This document shows positions 25,651-35,091 of a stretch of 64,000 nt of DNA, piece after piece; position 1 is the stretch's first letter; each line of letters opens with the position of its first letter. The notes beneath the pieces are model-generated. The model did not search any database. It saw only the letters and a program-made list of their open reading frames with translations, and was not told the DNA's origin. Made by a program: the position numbers and the translations under genes. Where the stretch lies: the NCBI GenBank assembly GCA_019359155.1, contig JAHHHV010000075.1, positions 1 through 64,000 on the forward strand, read 5' to 3'. The DNA comes from Pegethrix bostrychoides GSE-TBD4-15B. GTDB lineage: Bacteria > Cyanobacteriota > Cyanobacteriia > Elainellales > Elainellaceae.

Positions 25651-26429
25651 CCATAGATGCGCGTCAAAAGCTCCCCGGTCAATAGCCCCAGCCAGCCAGC
25701 CAGGATCTCGGTCATATGGCGCTGCGAGTAGCGGTAGAGCTGCGGCTGCCAGAAGCGGAACTGGTGATTGAAGCCGCGCGCCCGCACCCCCAACGTAAGC
25801 TGCTGATAGCGTTCTACGGTGCGCTGCAATAGCCCTCGGATCAGCAGGCTAGCACTCTTTAGCGTCAACTGCCGCGTCCGATATCCGCCTCTGGCTGTTT
25901 GGGCGAGCAGCAATCGCTGAACGGTATCGGTAAGCAAAAAAATAAACCGATAGGCCAGCAGCAGCAGCTCGACGAGAATGGCGGGACATCCCAGACGCGC
26001 AAACAGCAAAGATAGCTCTATGAGCGGAATTGTGAATGCTATGAACAGCAGACAAGCAGTGGAGGCCAGCGAACGGCAGAAAATCTCAGATGCCTGCGCC
26101 AGTCCGCGATGGCTTAGATAAAGCTGCCAGTTTGCCAGCGGTATTCCCCAGACTGCATCAGCAGGCAGGTGATCGGCCAAATTCAGGATCAAGACTGGCA
26201 GACTCGTTGCCAGAAACGCCATAATTCCCAGCAGAACACGCCGATAGAGATGCGCCGGAACGCCTGCATAATGTACTGTCCAAAAGCTTAGCCAGCCTGC
26301 AATTGCTAGCTGTACAGGCGGATGACTTCCCAGCGCCAGCAGCAGACTTCCCGCCCCAAACAGCAGCTTTTGCCAGGGCGGCAGATGGCGCAGCCGATTG
26401 GTATAGCTGAGCGTATCAAGCGCATTCAT
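25647..26429 (-). CDS. cbiQ: Cobalt ECF transporter membrane component CbiQ
   Basis: A 260-residue energy-coupling T component with about five to six hydrophobic segments. The two short cytoplasmic coupling helices with the ARG motif typical of the family are seen as LLAQTARGGYRTR and LTLGVRARGFNH. These contact the ATPase CbiO. It overlaps cbiN and cbiO by four bases each (ATGA), showing tight coupling within the operon. The N-terminal segment with a histidine- and proline-rich loop (LRHLPPWQKLLFG) is also characteristic. Confidence 0.92.
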   Translation of the reverse strand: MNALDTLSYTNRLRHLPPWQKLLFGAGSLLLALGSHPPVQLAIAGWLSFWTVHYAGVPAHLYRRVLLGIMAFLATSLPVLILNLADHLPADAVWGIPLANWQLYLSHRGLAQASEIFCRSLASTACLLFIAFTIPLIELSLLFARLGCPAILVELLLLAYRFIFLLTDTVQRLLLAQTARGGYRTRQLTLKSASLLIRGLLQRTVERYQQLTLGVRARGFNHQFRFWQPQLYRYSQRHMTEILAGWLGLLTGELLTRIYG

Positions 26430-26764
26430 TTTGGAGGATTTTGAGAGTGAGTTTGGGGGCTTATCTGTGAGTGGCTTTGAGAATTACTCTCTGAACGTCC
26501 TTTATAGAGACCAATCACGTAGCCGAGTAAGCCTGCGCCCAAAGCGGCCTGCGAGGCAAACAGCAGGCTGGAAATTTCGCCGCTGGGCGGTTCAAACAAA
26601 GGTTGAAACCAGGGTTGATACTGCGGCTGGATTTCGGTGATTGCAGCCTTAGCCCGATCATCCGCACCACCAAACTCAGCGTTTCTCACTAGCAGCAGAG
26701 GCGTAGCGGCCAGCGCCAGGACGGCCAGCACGAGTAGCCAATTATTGGGTTTGTTAGACTTCAT
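26426..26764 (-). CDS. cbiN: Cobalt transporter component CbiN
   Basis: A 112-residue protein with two membrane helices (about 8-26 and 70-90) separated by an exported loop. The loop contains [13 protein letters not shown] and the [19 protein letters not shown] stretch typical of CbiN. CbiN is an accessory subunit that, with CbiM, forms the metal-loading unit. The start overlaps the end of cbiM by 11 bases. The last 20 residues are Ser/Gln-rich ([14 protein letters not shown]), produced by short in-frame duplications, and are probably dispensable. Confidence 0.9.
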   Translation of the reverse strand: MKSNKPNNWLLVLAVLALAATPLLLVRNAEFGGADDRAKAAITEIQPQYQPWFQPLFEPPSGEISSLLFASQAALGAGLLGYVIGLYKGRSESNSQSHSQISPQTHSQNPPK

Positions 26765-27530
26765 AGCGCGGAGTCTCCTGCTTGATTAAGTTCAGCGTTT
26801 CTAGATCCGTTACGTTGTAGGTTCTCAGCCAATTCCAGACCAGTACCGTCAGTAGCCCCTCGCTGACCGCCAGCGGAATTTGAGTGACGGCAAAAATCCC
26901 GGCAAACTTGACCAGCGAAGCCATCACCCCACCCGACTCTGCCGGAAACGCCAGCGCTAGCTGCACCGACGTGACTAAATAGGTGAGCAAGTTGGCCAGA
27001 GCCGCCGCCAAAAACATCGCTAGCCCCTGCCGTCGGGTGAGTCGCAGCGTCAGGTGATAGATGCCGTAGGCCGCAAACGGACCTGCTACCGCCATTGACA
27101 CTGCATTTGCCCCCAGCGTTGTCAGACCACCATGCGCCAGCAGCAGCGCCTGAAACAGCAGCACCATCGCCCCCAGCACCGACATCACCCCCGGCCCAAA
27201 CAGCACGGCTCCCAGTCCGGTACCGGTCGGGTGGGAGCAGCTGCCGGTGACAGAGGGGATCTTGAGCGCTGAGAGCACAAAGGTAAAAGCGCCAGCCAGC
27301 GCCAGCAGCAGCTTTAGCTCCGGGTTGGCCTGCGTAATTCGCGTCAGGGAACGCAGCCCCCAGCCAAAAAACGGCAGAAACACCACCCACCAAAACAGCG
27401 CCCATCCCGGCGGCAGGAAGCCTTCCATAATATGCATTGCCTGCACCGGAGCGGCTGAACCGATGACTAAATAGCCGCTCAGCCCCGCCATCAGCGCTAG
27501 CCTGATGTACGAATTCTGTCTTTTGATCAT
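26754..27530 (-). CDS. cbiM: Cobalt transporter substrate-binding component CbiM
   Basis: A 258-residue membrane protein of the S component of the ECF cobalt/nickel transporters. A signal peptide (residues 1-31, hydrophobic core plus AAPVQA) precedes [13 protein letters not shown]. In related transporters the metal is bound by the free N-terminus and the His of Met-His, so cleavage after VQA would restore that site. Further ligands are likely in the [10 protein letters not shown] segment. About seven membrane helices follow. The gene is first in cbiMNQO, and the cobalamin riboswitch lies just upstream, so vitamin B12 should repress it. Confidence 0.94.
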   Translation of the reverse strand: MIKRQNSYIRLALMAGLSGYLVIGSAAPVQAMHIMEGFLPPGWALFWWVVFLPFFGWGLRSLTRITQANPELKLLLALAGAFTFVLSALKIPSVTGSCSHPTGTGLGAVLFGPGVMSVLGAMVLLFQALLLAHGGLTTLGANAVSMAVAGPFAAYGIYHLTLRLTRRQGLAMFLAAALANLLTYLVTSVQLALAFPAESGGVMASLVKFAGIFAVTQIPLAVSEGLLTVLVWNWLRTYNVTDLETLNLIKQETPRYEV

Positions 27531-27554
27531 TCTGTGCCTCGCAGATGAGTCTTT

Positions 27555-27705
27555 TTTGGGACGGACAATCGGCGGGCGTTCTGACTCTGGGCGACGAGCG
27601 ACGGCTCAAGGCCCATTACAGCTGCGGGACAGTGTTGGATTTGCACCAAACTTTCCCCATTGCTTCCGGCGGCTGTTCCCCGCCAGAACCGACTATGTGT
27701 AGGGC
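27555..27705 (-). promoter_or_regulatory. Cobalamin (B12) riboswitch upstream of cbiM
   Basis: Read on the minus strand, the region carries the conserved core of the adenosylcobalamin riboswitch: GGGGAAAGTTTGGTGCAAAT, followed by a segment with CACTGTCCCGCAGCTG (27615-27657). Further on is a B12-box-like CAGAGTCAGAACGCCCGCC (27571-27590). An upstream GC-rich hairpin lies at about 27667-27690. Binding of B12 is expected to switch off cbiMNQO. The exact ends are approximate. No clear intrinsic terminator was seen between the B12 box and cbiM, so control may be at translation. Confidence 0.9.
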
Positions 27706-27771
27706 TAAGTATACCAAGTTTTGCTGAACCCGCAGTTCGGCTTAATTTTACTTATCGCTCTAGAGGGCATG

Positions 27772-27800
27772 AAAAAGCTTGAAAGCATTTGCCTTCAAGC
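27772..27800 (-). terminator. Intrinsic terminator after the ferritin-like gene
   Basis: On the minus strand, a stem of about eight pairs (GCTTGAAG with CTTTCAAGC, six-base loop) is followed by TTTTT (27772-27776). It sits about 85 bases past the stop of the ferritin-like gene and before the cbi riboswitch region, so it would separate the two units. Confidence 0.7.
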
Positions 27801-27884
27801 CTGTTTGCGGGTTTCGTTCACGAACTCTAGCCTTGCGTCAACTCTAGCTATCCATCAGCTCACTTGAGCCACGACTTTCGGCAC

Positions 27885-28511
27885 CTATACTTTCAGCACC
27901 CAGTCCGGTCGCGTATCGGCGCTGACAAACGAAGCGGGTACATAGTCAATCTCCACGCCCAACGACACAAAGGCGGCTCGAATTGCTGTTGCGTGGGCTG
28001 ACTCTGTCGAGCCAATGCTGGCTCCTGCCGAAATTAAGGCGGGCGTTTTCAGCTGAGAAACTTCGCTAATGTAGGCAATTGCGGCATCTGTTTCTAGCGC
28101 CAGCGCCAGCTTTGCAATGTTCACATCGCTATCGATATTGCCTTCACCCTGTTCGATATAGGATGACAAATCATAGCTGCTCTCAGCTGCAACTGGCATT
28201 CCTCCCAAGCTCTCAACCGCGCTAGCCAGAACGTCCCGATGAGCCATGTGGTCAGCCAAGTTGCGTTTCGCTAAGGCCAGCACCGCCTGTCCAACTTCCG
28301 TATTGCTCAGTTTGCCTGCCGCAAACTGGTAGGCCCAAATCGCCTGATGCTCATAGTAGAGTGCCCCGTTCAAAATTTTGGCATCGTTAACCTGCGCGGA
28401 TCTAGAACTAGCCGAGCTGGGGCTAGCCGTCATAGCCAGTCCAACTGCGCCCACCAAGCCTGCTGCACCGCCGCTGGCCAAAATGCCGCGTCGAGAAAAA
28501 CGTTTGATCAT
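27885..28511 (-). CDS. Ferritin-like domain protein, Tat signal
   Basis: A 208-residue protein. The N-terminus (MIKRFSRRGILASGGAAG) has the twin arginine and hydrophobic stretch of a Tat signal peptide, followed by AxA-like cleavage sites. The mature part is a four-helix ferritin-like domain with the spaced acidic and His residues expected (YYEHQAIWAY, LADHMAHRDVL, LETDAAIAYISE, ESAHATAIR). Export through Tat fits a protein folded around metal in the cytoplasm. Its activity is not known; related periplasmic ferritin-like proteins may bind iron or act as peroxidases. The unit has its own terminator. Confidence 0.8.
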   Translation of the reverse strand: MIKRFSRRGILASGGAAGLVGAVGLAMTASPSSASSRSAQVNDAKILNGALYYEHQAIWAYQFAAGKLSNTEVGQAVLALAKRNLADHMAHRDVLASAVESLGGMPVAAESSYDLSSYIEQGEGNIDSDVNIAKLALALETDAAIAYISEVSQLKTPALISAGASIGSTESAHATAIRAAFVSLGVEIDYVPASFVSADTRPDWVLKV

Positions 28512-28647
28512 TAGTATCTCCTAAATTCAAAGTCCGGCTCGAAGAGAAAAAACAGCGCTGCTTGACTTCGGCTTTCTGTTGAGTAATACGCAGCACTGCC
28601 GCAATTGGATTGCAGCTTCCAGGATTTGATCGCTCAGACTCTAAAAA

Positions 28648-29202
28648 TCAGACTCTAAAAATGCTCAGCCCCATCAAATGCGCGTCCACATCAGGGCGAT
28701 GAGCTGAGAGGCTGAGGCGCAGCTGCCCGTCCGATAAAGTGACGGCATAGCCGCCGTAGCAAGCCCAATGTCCTAGCGGCAGCTTGCCCAGATTTTGCGC
28801 CACTGGGCTGTCGTTGAGCCGCAGTTCGAGCGCGTGCCAGTCTGACTGATAGTTTTCGATCAGCCAGAGGTAGAGTTGATAGCTGCCGTTGGGAAGAATC
28901 TGCGTCAGCTCCAGCTTTTGGGGTCGGTAAACGAGCGTATTCAGCATTTGACGCATTGGCTGGCTGGCGTAGGGCTGCGGCAGGAGATTGGTTTGCAGTT
29001 GCTGAGCTGCCGGCAGCATCAGGCCAGCCTGCAAAGCACTCTGCTCAGATTCCCAGCGATTGCCCTGAATCGTCAGCGCCTCACCGCCGAAATTGATGCC
29101 TTTGACAAATTTGCCGCTGACGGACAAAGCTGGCTCAGACCGAGTTAAATCTTGGAAGAAAAGCGAAGATTGCTGCAAAAGGGAACTGAGTTTGGCGCGC
29201 AT
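28648..29202 (-). CDS. Malectin-like carbohydrate-binding protein
   Basis: A 184-residue protein without a signal peptide. The pattern INFGGEALTIQGNRWES near the start and the beta-rich GSYQLYLWLIENYQ followed by LSLSAHRPDVDAHLMGLSIF resemble malectin/di-glucose-binding folds. These proteins bind carbohydrates; nothing here shows catalysis. The gene is divergent from murJ with a 138-base gap. The assignment rests on a weak fold-level match. Confidence 0.55.
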   Translation of the reverse strand: MRAKLSSLLQQSSLFFQDLTRSEPALSVSGKFVKGINFGGEALTIQGNRWESEQSALQAGLMLPAAQQLQTNLLPQPYASQPMRQMLNTLVYRPQKLELTQILPNGSYQLYLWLIENYQSDWHALELRLNDSPVAQNLGKLPLGHWACYGGYAVTLSDGQLRLSLSAHRPDVDAHLMGLSIFRV

Positions 29203-29340
29203 GAGCTGATACCGGGAGTGATCTGCGTCCCCAAGCTAGCCGTTGCAGCAGATGAACGGCAAGCGCTAAATCCAGCCTGAGCAATTGCGGTCAATTGACG
29301 CTTAAATAAGTGAAGCTCAAGTATCCTCTGGAAGTCGCCT

Positions 29341-30978
29341 GTGTCTGAACCTCTGCCTGATCCGCTCCCATCTCCCCCAAAGCCAGCGCGTTCATTTGCC
29401 GGGATTGCCGGAATTGTGGCGGTGGCGACGCTGCTGAGTAAGCTGGTGGGGCTGCTGCGCCAGCAGGCGATTGCGGCTGCCTTCGGGGTAGGAGTGGCGG
29501 CAGATGCCTACAGCTACGCCTACGTGATTCCGGGCTTCCTGCTGATTCTGCTGGGTGGCATCAACGGCCCCTTCCACAGCGCCATTGTCAGCGTCCTGTC
29601 TCGGCGCAAAGACGAAGATGCCGCGCCGCTGATTGAAACTATTACAACGCTGGTAGTGGGGCTGCTGCTCGTGGTGACGGTGCTGCTGGTAATTTTTGCT
29701 GCGCCGCTGATTGACCTCTGCGCCCCCGGACTCAGCCAGACTGAAGTGGGTCAGCAGACGCGCCTGATTGCCATCCAGCAGTTTCGGATCATGGCTCCCA
29801 TGGCGGTTTTAGCTGGTCTGATTGGGATTGGCTTCGGCACGCTCAATGCAGCAGATCAATATTGGTTGCCCTCGGTGAGCCCGCTGTTTTCTAGTGTCAC
29901 AGTGCTGATTGGGCTGGGGATTTTGGCCTTACAGCTCGGTTCGACGATTACCGCGCCAGAATATGCGCTGTTGGGAGGCGTGGTACTGGCTTGGAGTACG
30001 CTGGCGGGGGCGCTGTTGCAGTGGCTGATCCAGCTGCCAGCCCAGTGGCAGAGCGGCATGGGCAAGCTGCGGCTGCGGTTCGAGTTTTGGCGGCCAGGGG
30101 TCAAGGAAATTATTCGGATCATGGGGCCTGCCACCTTTTCGTCGGGGATGCTGCAAATCAACGTCTATACCGACCTGTTTTTTGCCTCGACGATTCCGCA
30201 GGCAGCGGCGGCGCTGGGCTATGCCAACCTGCTGGTGCAGACACCGCTGGGCGTAATTTCAAATTTGATTCTGGTGCCTTTACTGCCCATGCTCTCCCGG
30301 TTGGCTGATCCCCAAGACTGGGATGAGCTGAAGCGCCGCATCCGGCAGGGGCTACTGCTGAGCGCGCTGACAATGCTGCCGCTGAGCGCCATTATTATCG
30401 CGCTGGCCTTCCCAATTGTGCGGGTGGTTTACGAGCGCTATGCCTTCAATCAGCAGGCTTCGCTGGTGGTGACGCAGGTGCTAATTGCCTACGCGGTGGG
30501 GATGTTTTTCTATTTGAGTCGGGATGTGCTGGTGCGGGTGTTCTATGCGCTAGGCGATGGCGATACGCCGTTTCGGATTAGCGTGGTGAATATTTTCCTG
30601 AATGCGCTGCTGGATTTCCTGCTGGTCAAGTCGTTTGGGGCGGCGGGTCTGGTGATGGCGACGGTGGGGGTCAACGCGATTTCGATGGTTTGGCTGCTGC
30701 TGCTGCTGGCGAGGAAAATTAACGGTCTACCCTGGCGCGAGTGGGGCATTCCGCTGGCGCAAATTACGCTGGCTAGCCTGGTTGCAGGGATTGTTTGCTG
30801 GGGACTGCGCTGGAATCTGGAGGCTGGCCTGGGGACTGAGGGAATGCTGGTGCAGCTATTGCAGCTCGCCATCGCGGGTGGAGCCGGACTGCTCTGTTTT
30901 GGGCTGATTGCTAGCCGCCTGGGGCTGCCGGAGGTCGATCAGCTGGCGGGGCAGATTCGGCAGAAGTTCGGTCGATGA
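29341..30978 (+). CDS. murJ: Lipid II flippase MurJ (MviN)
   Basis: A 545-residue protein with about fourteen membrane helices. It belongs to the MOP superfamily and moves the peptidoglycan precursor lipid II across the cytoplasmic membrane. The N-terminus (AGIAGIVAVATLLSKLVGLLRQQ) and the FRIMAP and RVFYALGDGDTPFR segments are typical of MviN. The start is a GTG at 29341 following GTCGCC; an upstream start is excluded by the gap to the divergent gene. It is monocistronic here. Confidence 0.95.
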   Translation: MSEPLPDPLPSPPKPARSFAGIAGIVAVATLLSKLVGLLRQQAIAAAFGVGVAADAYSYAYVIPGFLLILLGGINGPFHSAIVSVLSRRKDEDAAPLIETITTLVVGLLLVVTVLLVIFAAPLIDLCAPGLSQTEVGQQTRLIAIQQFRIMAPMAVLAGLIGIGFGTLNAADQYWLPSVSPLFSSVTVLIGLGILALQLGSTITAPEYALLGGVVLAWSTLAGALLQWLIQLPAQWQSGMGKLRLRFEFWRPGVKEIIRIMGPATFSSGMLQINVYTDLFFASTIPQAAAALGYANLLVQTPLGVISNLILVPLLPMLSRLADPQDWDELKRRIRQGLLLSALTMLPLSAIIIALAFPIVRVVYERYAFNQQASLVVTQVLIAYAVGMFFYLSRDVLVRVFYALGDGDTPFRISVVNIFLNALLDFLLVKSFGAAGLVMATVGVNAISMVWLLLLLARKINGLPWREWGIPLAQITLASLVAGIVCWGLRWNLEAGLGTEGMLVQLLQLAIAGGAGLLCFGLIASRLGLPEVDQLAGQIRQKFGR

Positions 30979-31136
30979 GCCGCCTTGCAAACTTTGCATA
31001 GATATTTGCCACCCATCACGATAGAGAAAAACCGTAGTGTTTGATACTGTTTAGCGGGATTTTTGAATTTCAGAATGGTATAGTAACTTTGGATACAGAA
31101 ATTGTGGATTAGTTTTTTACCTTCTAATAGAAAGAG

Positions 31137-31514
31137 ATGAAAGCAGCGGGTCGTTTGGCAGTAGGTCAGGGTGGAATGGTTAGCAGTCGGTGCGTTGGCA
31201 TCGGTCGGCTGGCGGCAGGGCTGATGGCGCTGACTTTACTGACCGCAGCTCCGGCCATCGCTCAGGCGGCGACTGTTGAACCCACTGCATCGCCGACCGA
31301 ACCTGCTGCGTCCGCGCCCCGCACCGCGCTGCTCACGCCTGAGCTAGATAGTCTGCTCTCTTCTAGCTTGCTTTGGATAATCTACCTCAGCTTTCCGACC
31401 GGGCTAATCTTGGCCGTCTGGCGCTACGATTGGCAGGCGCGTCAGCAGATGATCAAATTTGTCGAACAGGCAGCAACGCTAGAGAGAATCTGGCAGAATC
31501 CGCAGGCTGACTAG
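31137..31514 (+). CDS. Small predicted membrane protein of unknown function
   Basis: I do not recognise a family. The 125-residue protein has a hydrophobic segment at about 22-45 that looks like a signal peptide (ending PAIAQAA), a Pro/Thr/Ser-rich stretch, a second hydrophobic helix at about 78-98 (LLWIIYLSFPTGLILAVW) and a basic, helical C-terminus. The likely topology is an exported short domain with a single anchor and a cytoplasmic tail. It starts at an ATG preceded by AGAAAGAG. It lies 158 bases after murJ on the same strand, so co-transcription is possible. Confidence 0.6.
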   Translation: MKAAGRLAVGQGGMVSSRCVGIGRLAAGLMALTLLTAAPAIAQAATVEPTASPTEPAASAPRTALLTPELDSLLSSSLLWIIYLSFPTGLILAVWRYDWQARQQMIKFVEQAATLERIWQNPQAD

Positions 31515-31573
31515 AGTGCTGGTTGGGATAATGCTGGTCGGGATGCTAACTGAGGATGCAGATCGCGCTGCCC

Positions 31574-32977
31574 CTACGCCTGATTCACGCCGAAGCTGAT
31601 TGCAGGCTGAGTGCTGGGCTTTGGCTGATATTCTCCGGCAGTTACCTTGCGCGACCGCTGAGTGGTGATTAGCGACACCTGAGTGGTGAGCAGAAAGCTG
31701 GTAAAGCTGGCAATCACAATCACTGGCACCATTGACGTGTCAGCAATCACGCTGAGGATGACGGTCGTGCTGATGGGCGTTTTGGTAATTGCCACATTTA
31801 CAGCCGCCATCAGGCAGACCATCGCAATCGTCGGGTGAATCTGCGGGAAGCCCAGCGAAATGGCTAGCCCTACCGCCGCGCCAATGTAGAACAGCGGAAA
31901 GATGAAGCCGCCTCGGAAGCCAGAATGCAGCGTGCAGCTAATCGCCAGCATTTTGGCAAGGCCAATCAGCAGCAGCAGCGCAATTCCGTAGGTTGCGCCA
32001 TGCTCAATGATCTGATCGATCTCTTTCTCGCCAAAAAACAGCGTCTGCGGAAACACCAGCGCAATCAGCCCAATCGCCAGCCCGCCCAAGGTCGCCAGCA
32101 AAATCGTCTGGTGATGCAGAGGAGCGCTCAGATACCCCACGACGCGGAAGATCAGCACAAACAGCAGCGCCACCGCCGCCCCCACCGCGCCCAAAACCGC
32201 ACCCTCCAGCAGGTTGGTCAGCGTCATGGGAGGAATCGACTCAAAGTGATACATGCCGCCAATTGACAGTCCGGTAGTGAAGCGAAACACGGTAAAGCTG
32301 AGAATGGCAGCGAGTACGGCGGGGATAATTGCCTCGTAATATTCTAAGCCACGCCGATGCGGAATTTCTAAAGCAAACAGCGCTCCGCCCAGCGGCGCAC
32401 CAAAAAAGGCCCCCAGCGCCGCGCTCATGCCGCAAAAGGTGAGAATCCGCACGGTCGGCAAGCTCAGCTTCAGCTGAGTGCCAATCCAGCCGCCGAGGCT
32501 GCCGTTCACCTGCACCAAAGGCGCTTCCGGGCCAGCGCTGCCGCCTGCGACAATCGAAAACAGCGAGGCCACAATCATGGCTGGCGTTTGCTTAATGTCA
32601 ATCCGTCCCGGATCATGCACCTTGTCTACGACTAGGGCGACTTCTCCCGGCAGCCCCATGAAGTAGAGCGACAGTCCAACGAGCAGGCCACCGACTGTCG
32701 CCGTGCTCCAGACGTAGTTTTTCGCGAGCCATTTGCTCGGCCAGTGGACTTGCAGAAGTTCCGGCAGCTGATGCCAGACTAGATGCATCGAATTTTCGAG
32801 CAGGTAATAGTATGCGGTGGCGACCAACCCGCCTGCAATGCCAATCACGGCTGCCCAGAAAATCACCTCAGCGTAGGTTAGCTGATGCTGCTCGGCTATA
32901 GATTCAGCCGTAGATTCAGCCGTAGATTCAGCGAGCGGTAATTCGGAATGAGCTGACTTTGGGGAAGTGGATGACAT
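31574..32977 (-). CDS. ClC-family chloride channel/transporter
   Basis: A 467-residue protein with the ten or more membrane helices of the ClC family. The selectivity region is GGSAGPEAPLVQVNGSLGG (146-163). In the classical GREGP motif the third residue is the gating glutamate; here that position is Ala148, while Glu151 follows two residues after the next glycine. An N-terminal tail of about 30 residues is built from in-frame 12-nt duplications (STAESTAESIAE). There is no C-terminal CBS pair. It probably carries chloride or another halide, with channel versus antiporter behaviour open. Confidence 0.88.
   Translation of the reverse strand: MSSTSPKSAHSELPLAESTAESTAESIAEQHQLTYAEVIFWAAVIGIAGGLVATAYYYLLENSMHLVWHQLPELLQVHWPSKWLAKNYVWSTATVGGLLVGLSLYFMGLPGEVALVVDKVHDPGRIDIKQTPAMIVASLFSIVAGGSAGPEAPLVQVNGSLGGWIGTQLKLSLPTVRILTFCGMSAALGAFFGAPLGGALFALEIPHRRGLEYYEAIIPAVLAAILSFTVFRFTTGLSIGGMYHFESIPPMTLTNLLEGAVLGAVGAAVALLFVLIFRVVGYLSAPLHHQTILLATLGGLAIGLIALVFPQTLFFGEKEIDQIIEHGATYGIALLLLIGLAKMLAISCTLHSGFRGGFIFPLFYIGAAVGLAISLGFPQIHPTIAMVCLMAAVNVAITKTPISTTVILSVIADTSMVPVIVIASFTSFLLTTQVSLITTQRSRKVTAGEYQPKPSTQPAISFGVNQA
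32898..32933 (-). repeat. 12-nt in-frame tandem repeat in clc N-terminus
   Basis: Three copies of the 12-nt unit GATTCAGCCGTA (plus-strand sense) encode STAE repeats in the N-terminal tail of the ClC protein. Confidence 0.88.
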
Positions 32978-33113
32978 GGGTAGCGTCCAAATTTAGATGT
33001 CTAGGGAATAGCTGTGAGCAATAAAAAGAGAAATAAAAATAGAGTTCAGCGCCGCTGGCTTCTCGATTAGAAGTTGGATTGGCGAGCGCCGCTGAACCCT
33101 CAGCCTATGAACA

Positions 33114-34616
33114 TTAGCGTTCCTCTGGAGCTGCCGAAACCATTTCTGATCTATTTCTTTCAACATGCTCACCGTCATGCGTACCCGTTGGCTCCTTCAA
33201 GAAGAAGGCGTTGATGAAGGCGGTAATTAACGCCACGATACCCAGCATTTGGAAGAAGGTGCGATCACTCTCCGCCCCTTGCGGCATCAGGCTATAGATG
33301 GTCAGATAGAGCACCGCACCGACGTTACCATAAGCGCCGACGTTCCCGGCAATTTGTCCGGTGACACGACTCTTAATCAGCGGCACAATTGCATAGGTTG
33401 CTCCCTCAGTGGCCATCACAAAGAACGAAGCCAGCATTGTGGCTGCAACGACCAGCGCCAGCGGAATGCCAGAGCCAAGGCTGGCAAAGATCAGATAGCC
33501 AATGCCAGTTCCAAACATGGTGACAACCAGTGTCCATTTGCGACTACCAATCTTGTCAGAAATCAAGCCGCCACCGGGACGCGCCACGATATTCATAAAC
33601 GCATAGGTGCCCGCAACCGCTCCAGCCAGCGCCGCCGCCAAACCATAGCCGCGCTCAAAGAACGAAGGCAGCATCGAAACTGCTGCTAGCTCTGAACCAA
33701 AGCAGGCGATATAGGCTAGCTCCAAATTTGCCACCTGCGAGAATCGATAGCGATCGCTGGCTGGATAGCGCTTCTCGCCCGTCATCAGCGGCCTGTTAGC
33801 TTTGTAAGCGTTGAAAGCCTGGAACAGATAGAGCGCAACTAGCAGCACGCAGATGATGATAAAAGTGTTGCTGTTAATAAACTGAACCTTGTTCAAGCGC
33901 CAAGCAATCACGCCCAAAGCGCCCACCAAAGGAATATTCATCACCATCATCAGCCAGAAGTCGCGCTGAGTTGTCACTTCCATCCCTGCACTGCTCGGCG
34001 GACGCTGATAAACTTTACCCGGCGGTGTATCCGATACGTTGAAGAAGTAAATCACGCCGTAAATTGCCGCCACAATCCCGGTTAGGGCAATAGCAAACCG
34101 CCAGTTGACCTGACCGCCGGCCATGAAAGCCGCCGCCGCCGCAATAGTGGGCAGCGTAAAGGCCGCACCCGCTGAGCCAAAGTTGCCCCAGCCGCCGTAG
34201 ATCCCCTCTGCTAAACCAATCTCTTTGGAGGAGAACCATTCAGCCACCATCCGAATCCCAATCACAAAACCACAGCCGACAATGCTCAGCGCCAAGCGGC
34301 TGTACACCAGCTGCGTAAAGTTCTGCGCCATCGCAAAGGCCAGACAGGGCACTGCGGCATAGACCAGCAGTGCTGAATAGGTAATGCGGGGGCCAAAGCG
34401 ATCGAGTACCATGCCGACAATAATCCGAGCCGGAATTGTCAGCGCCACGTTACAGATCGCGAGCGTCCGCATCTGCTCTTCTGAAAGCCCCATCTCGGCC
34501 TTGACGGCGGTGGCAAACGGCGCAAAGTTAAACCAAACTACAAACGTCAGAAAAAACGCAAACCAGGTAAAATGCAAGATGCGGTATCGCCCGGTGAATG
34601 ACCAAATTCCAGCCAT
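33114..34616 (-). CDS. nrtP: Nitrate/nitrite MFS permease, NrtP type
   Basis: A 500-residue transporter of the nitrate/nitrite porter family with twelve probable helices. The two nitrate signature regions are seen as GGWGNFGSAGAA (about 140-152) and NIVARPGGGLISD. The N-terminus MAGIWSFTGRYRILHFTWFAFFLTF is close to that of cyanobacterial NrtP. The start has a strong ribosome binding site (AGGAGG nine bases upstream). It lies without narB or nirA nearby. No canonical NtcA box (GTA-N8-TAC) was found by eye in the upstream region. Nitrate uptake is the likely job. Confidence 0.9.
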   Translation of the reverse strand: MAGIWSFTGRYRILHFTWFAFFLTFVVWFNFAPFATAVKAEMGLSEEQMRTLAICNVALTIPARIIVGMVLDRFGPRITYSALLVYAAVPCLAFAMAQNFTQLVYSRLALSIVGCGFVIGIRMVAEWFSSKEIGLAEGIYGGWGNFGSAGAAFTLPTIAAAAAFMAGGQVNWRFAIALTGIVAAIYGVIYFFNVSDTPPGKVYQRPPSSAGMEVTTQRDFWLMMVMNIPLVGALGVIAWRLNKVQFINSNTFIIICVLLVALYLFQAFNAYKANRPLMTGEKRYPASDRYRFSQVANLELAYIACFGSELAAVSMLPSFFERGYGLAAALAGAVAGTYAFMNIVARPGGGLISDKIGSRKWTLVVTMFGTGIGYLIFASLGSGIPLALVVAATMLASFFVMATEGATYAIVPLIKSRVTGQIAGNVGAYGNVGAVLYLTIYSLMPQGAESDRTFFQMLGIVALITAFINAFFLKEPTGTHDGEHVERNRSEMVSAAPEER

Positions 34617-35091
34617 AAATTTATATTCCTCCTGAGTAAAGAACGCTCAAAGTTAGCCCCTGTAACTGACATGAGGCTCCGCCTAAATTGCCTCTGACAT
34701 ACGAAGCTACAGCCATCTTGATGACTCATGTCATCACCTGAACCAATCTAATCTGAATGATCTACCTGATTAATCTACCTGATTAATAGCATTGCCATAC
34801 TTGTTCTATTTACATCTTGCTTGTAGTCGGACAAAAAGCAGGTTATGTAGATTTCTTGTCGGCAGAACTGATTTAAAATCATCGGCGCTGCTTTCACTTC
34901 AAGGTAACGGCAGCTTCTCGGTTGATTTGTTTATTTCGATACAAACTCTATAGAGCTATTGATGAACTGCATGGAGTAATGCAGATCCCGCAATATTGAT
35001 CAAAAATAATCTGAGTCGCAAGGCGATGGACTCTTTCTGTAGCTGAGTACTACGAAAATTTAGGCTTTAGCTGAGTTTCAGTTAAAGCCTG
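34617..35091. other. Intergenic region upstream of nrtP
   Basis: These 475 bases lie between nrtP and the kinase-WD40 gene, both on the minus strand. They are AT-rich and contain a 14-nt duplication (GATCTACCTGATTAATCTACCTGATTAAT at about 34759-34788). They should hold the nrtP promoter. I saw no open frame, RNA gene or perfect NtcA site. Confidence 0.5.

Noticed and set aside
26761-27609. A 282-residue minus-strand frame overlapping cbiM
   Set aside because: It is out of frame with cbiM, runs through the riboswitch, and its composition (Gly/Ala/Ser-rich) is that of an overlapping shadow.
34617-35091. An NtcA-binding site before nrtP
   Set aside because: Nitrate transporters are often NtcA-controlled, but no GTA-N8-TAC match was found by eye, so no site is claimed.
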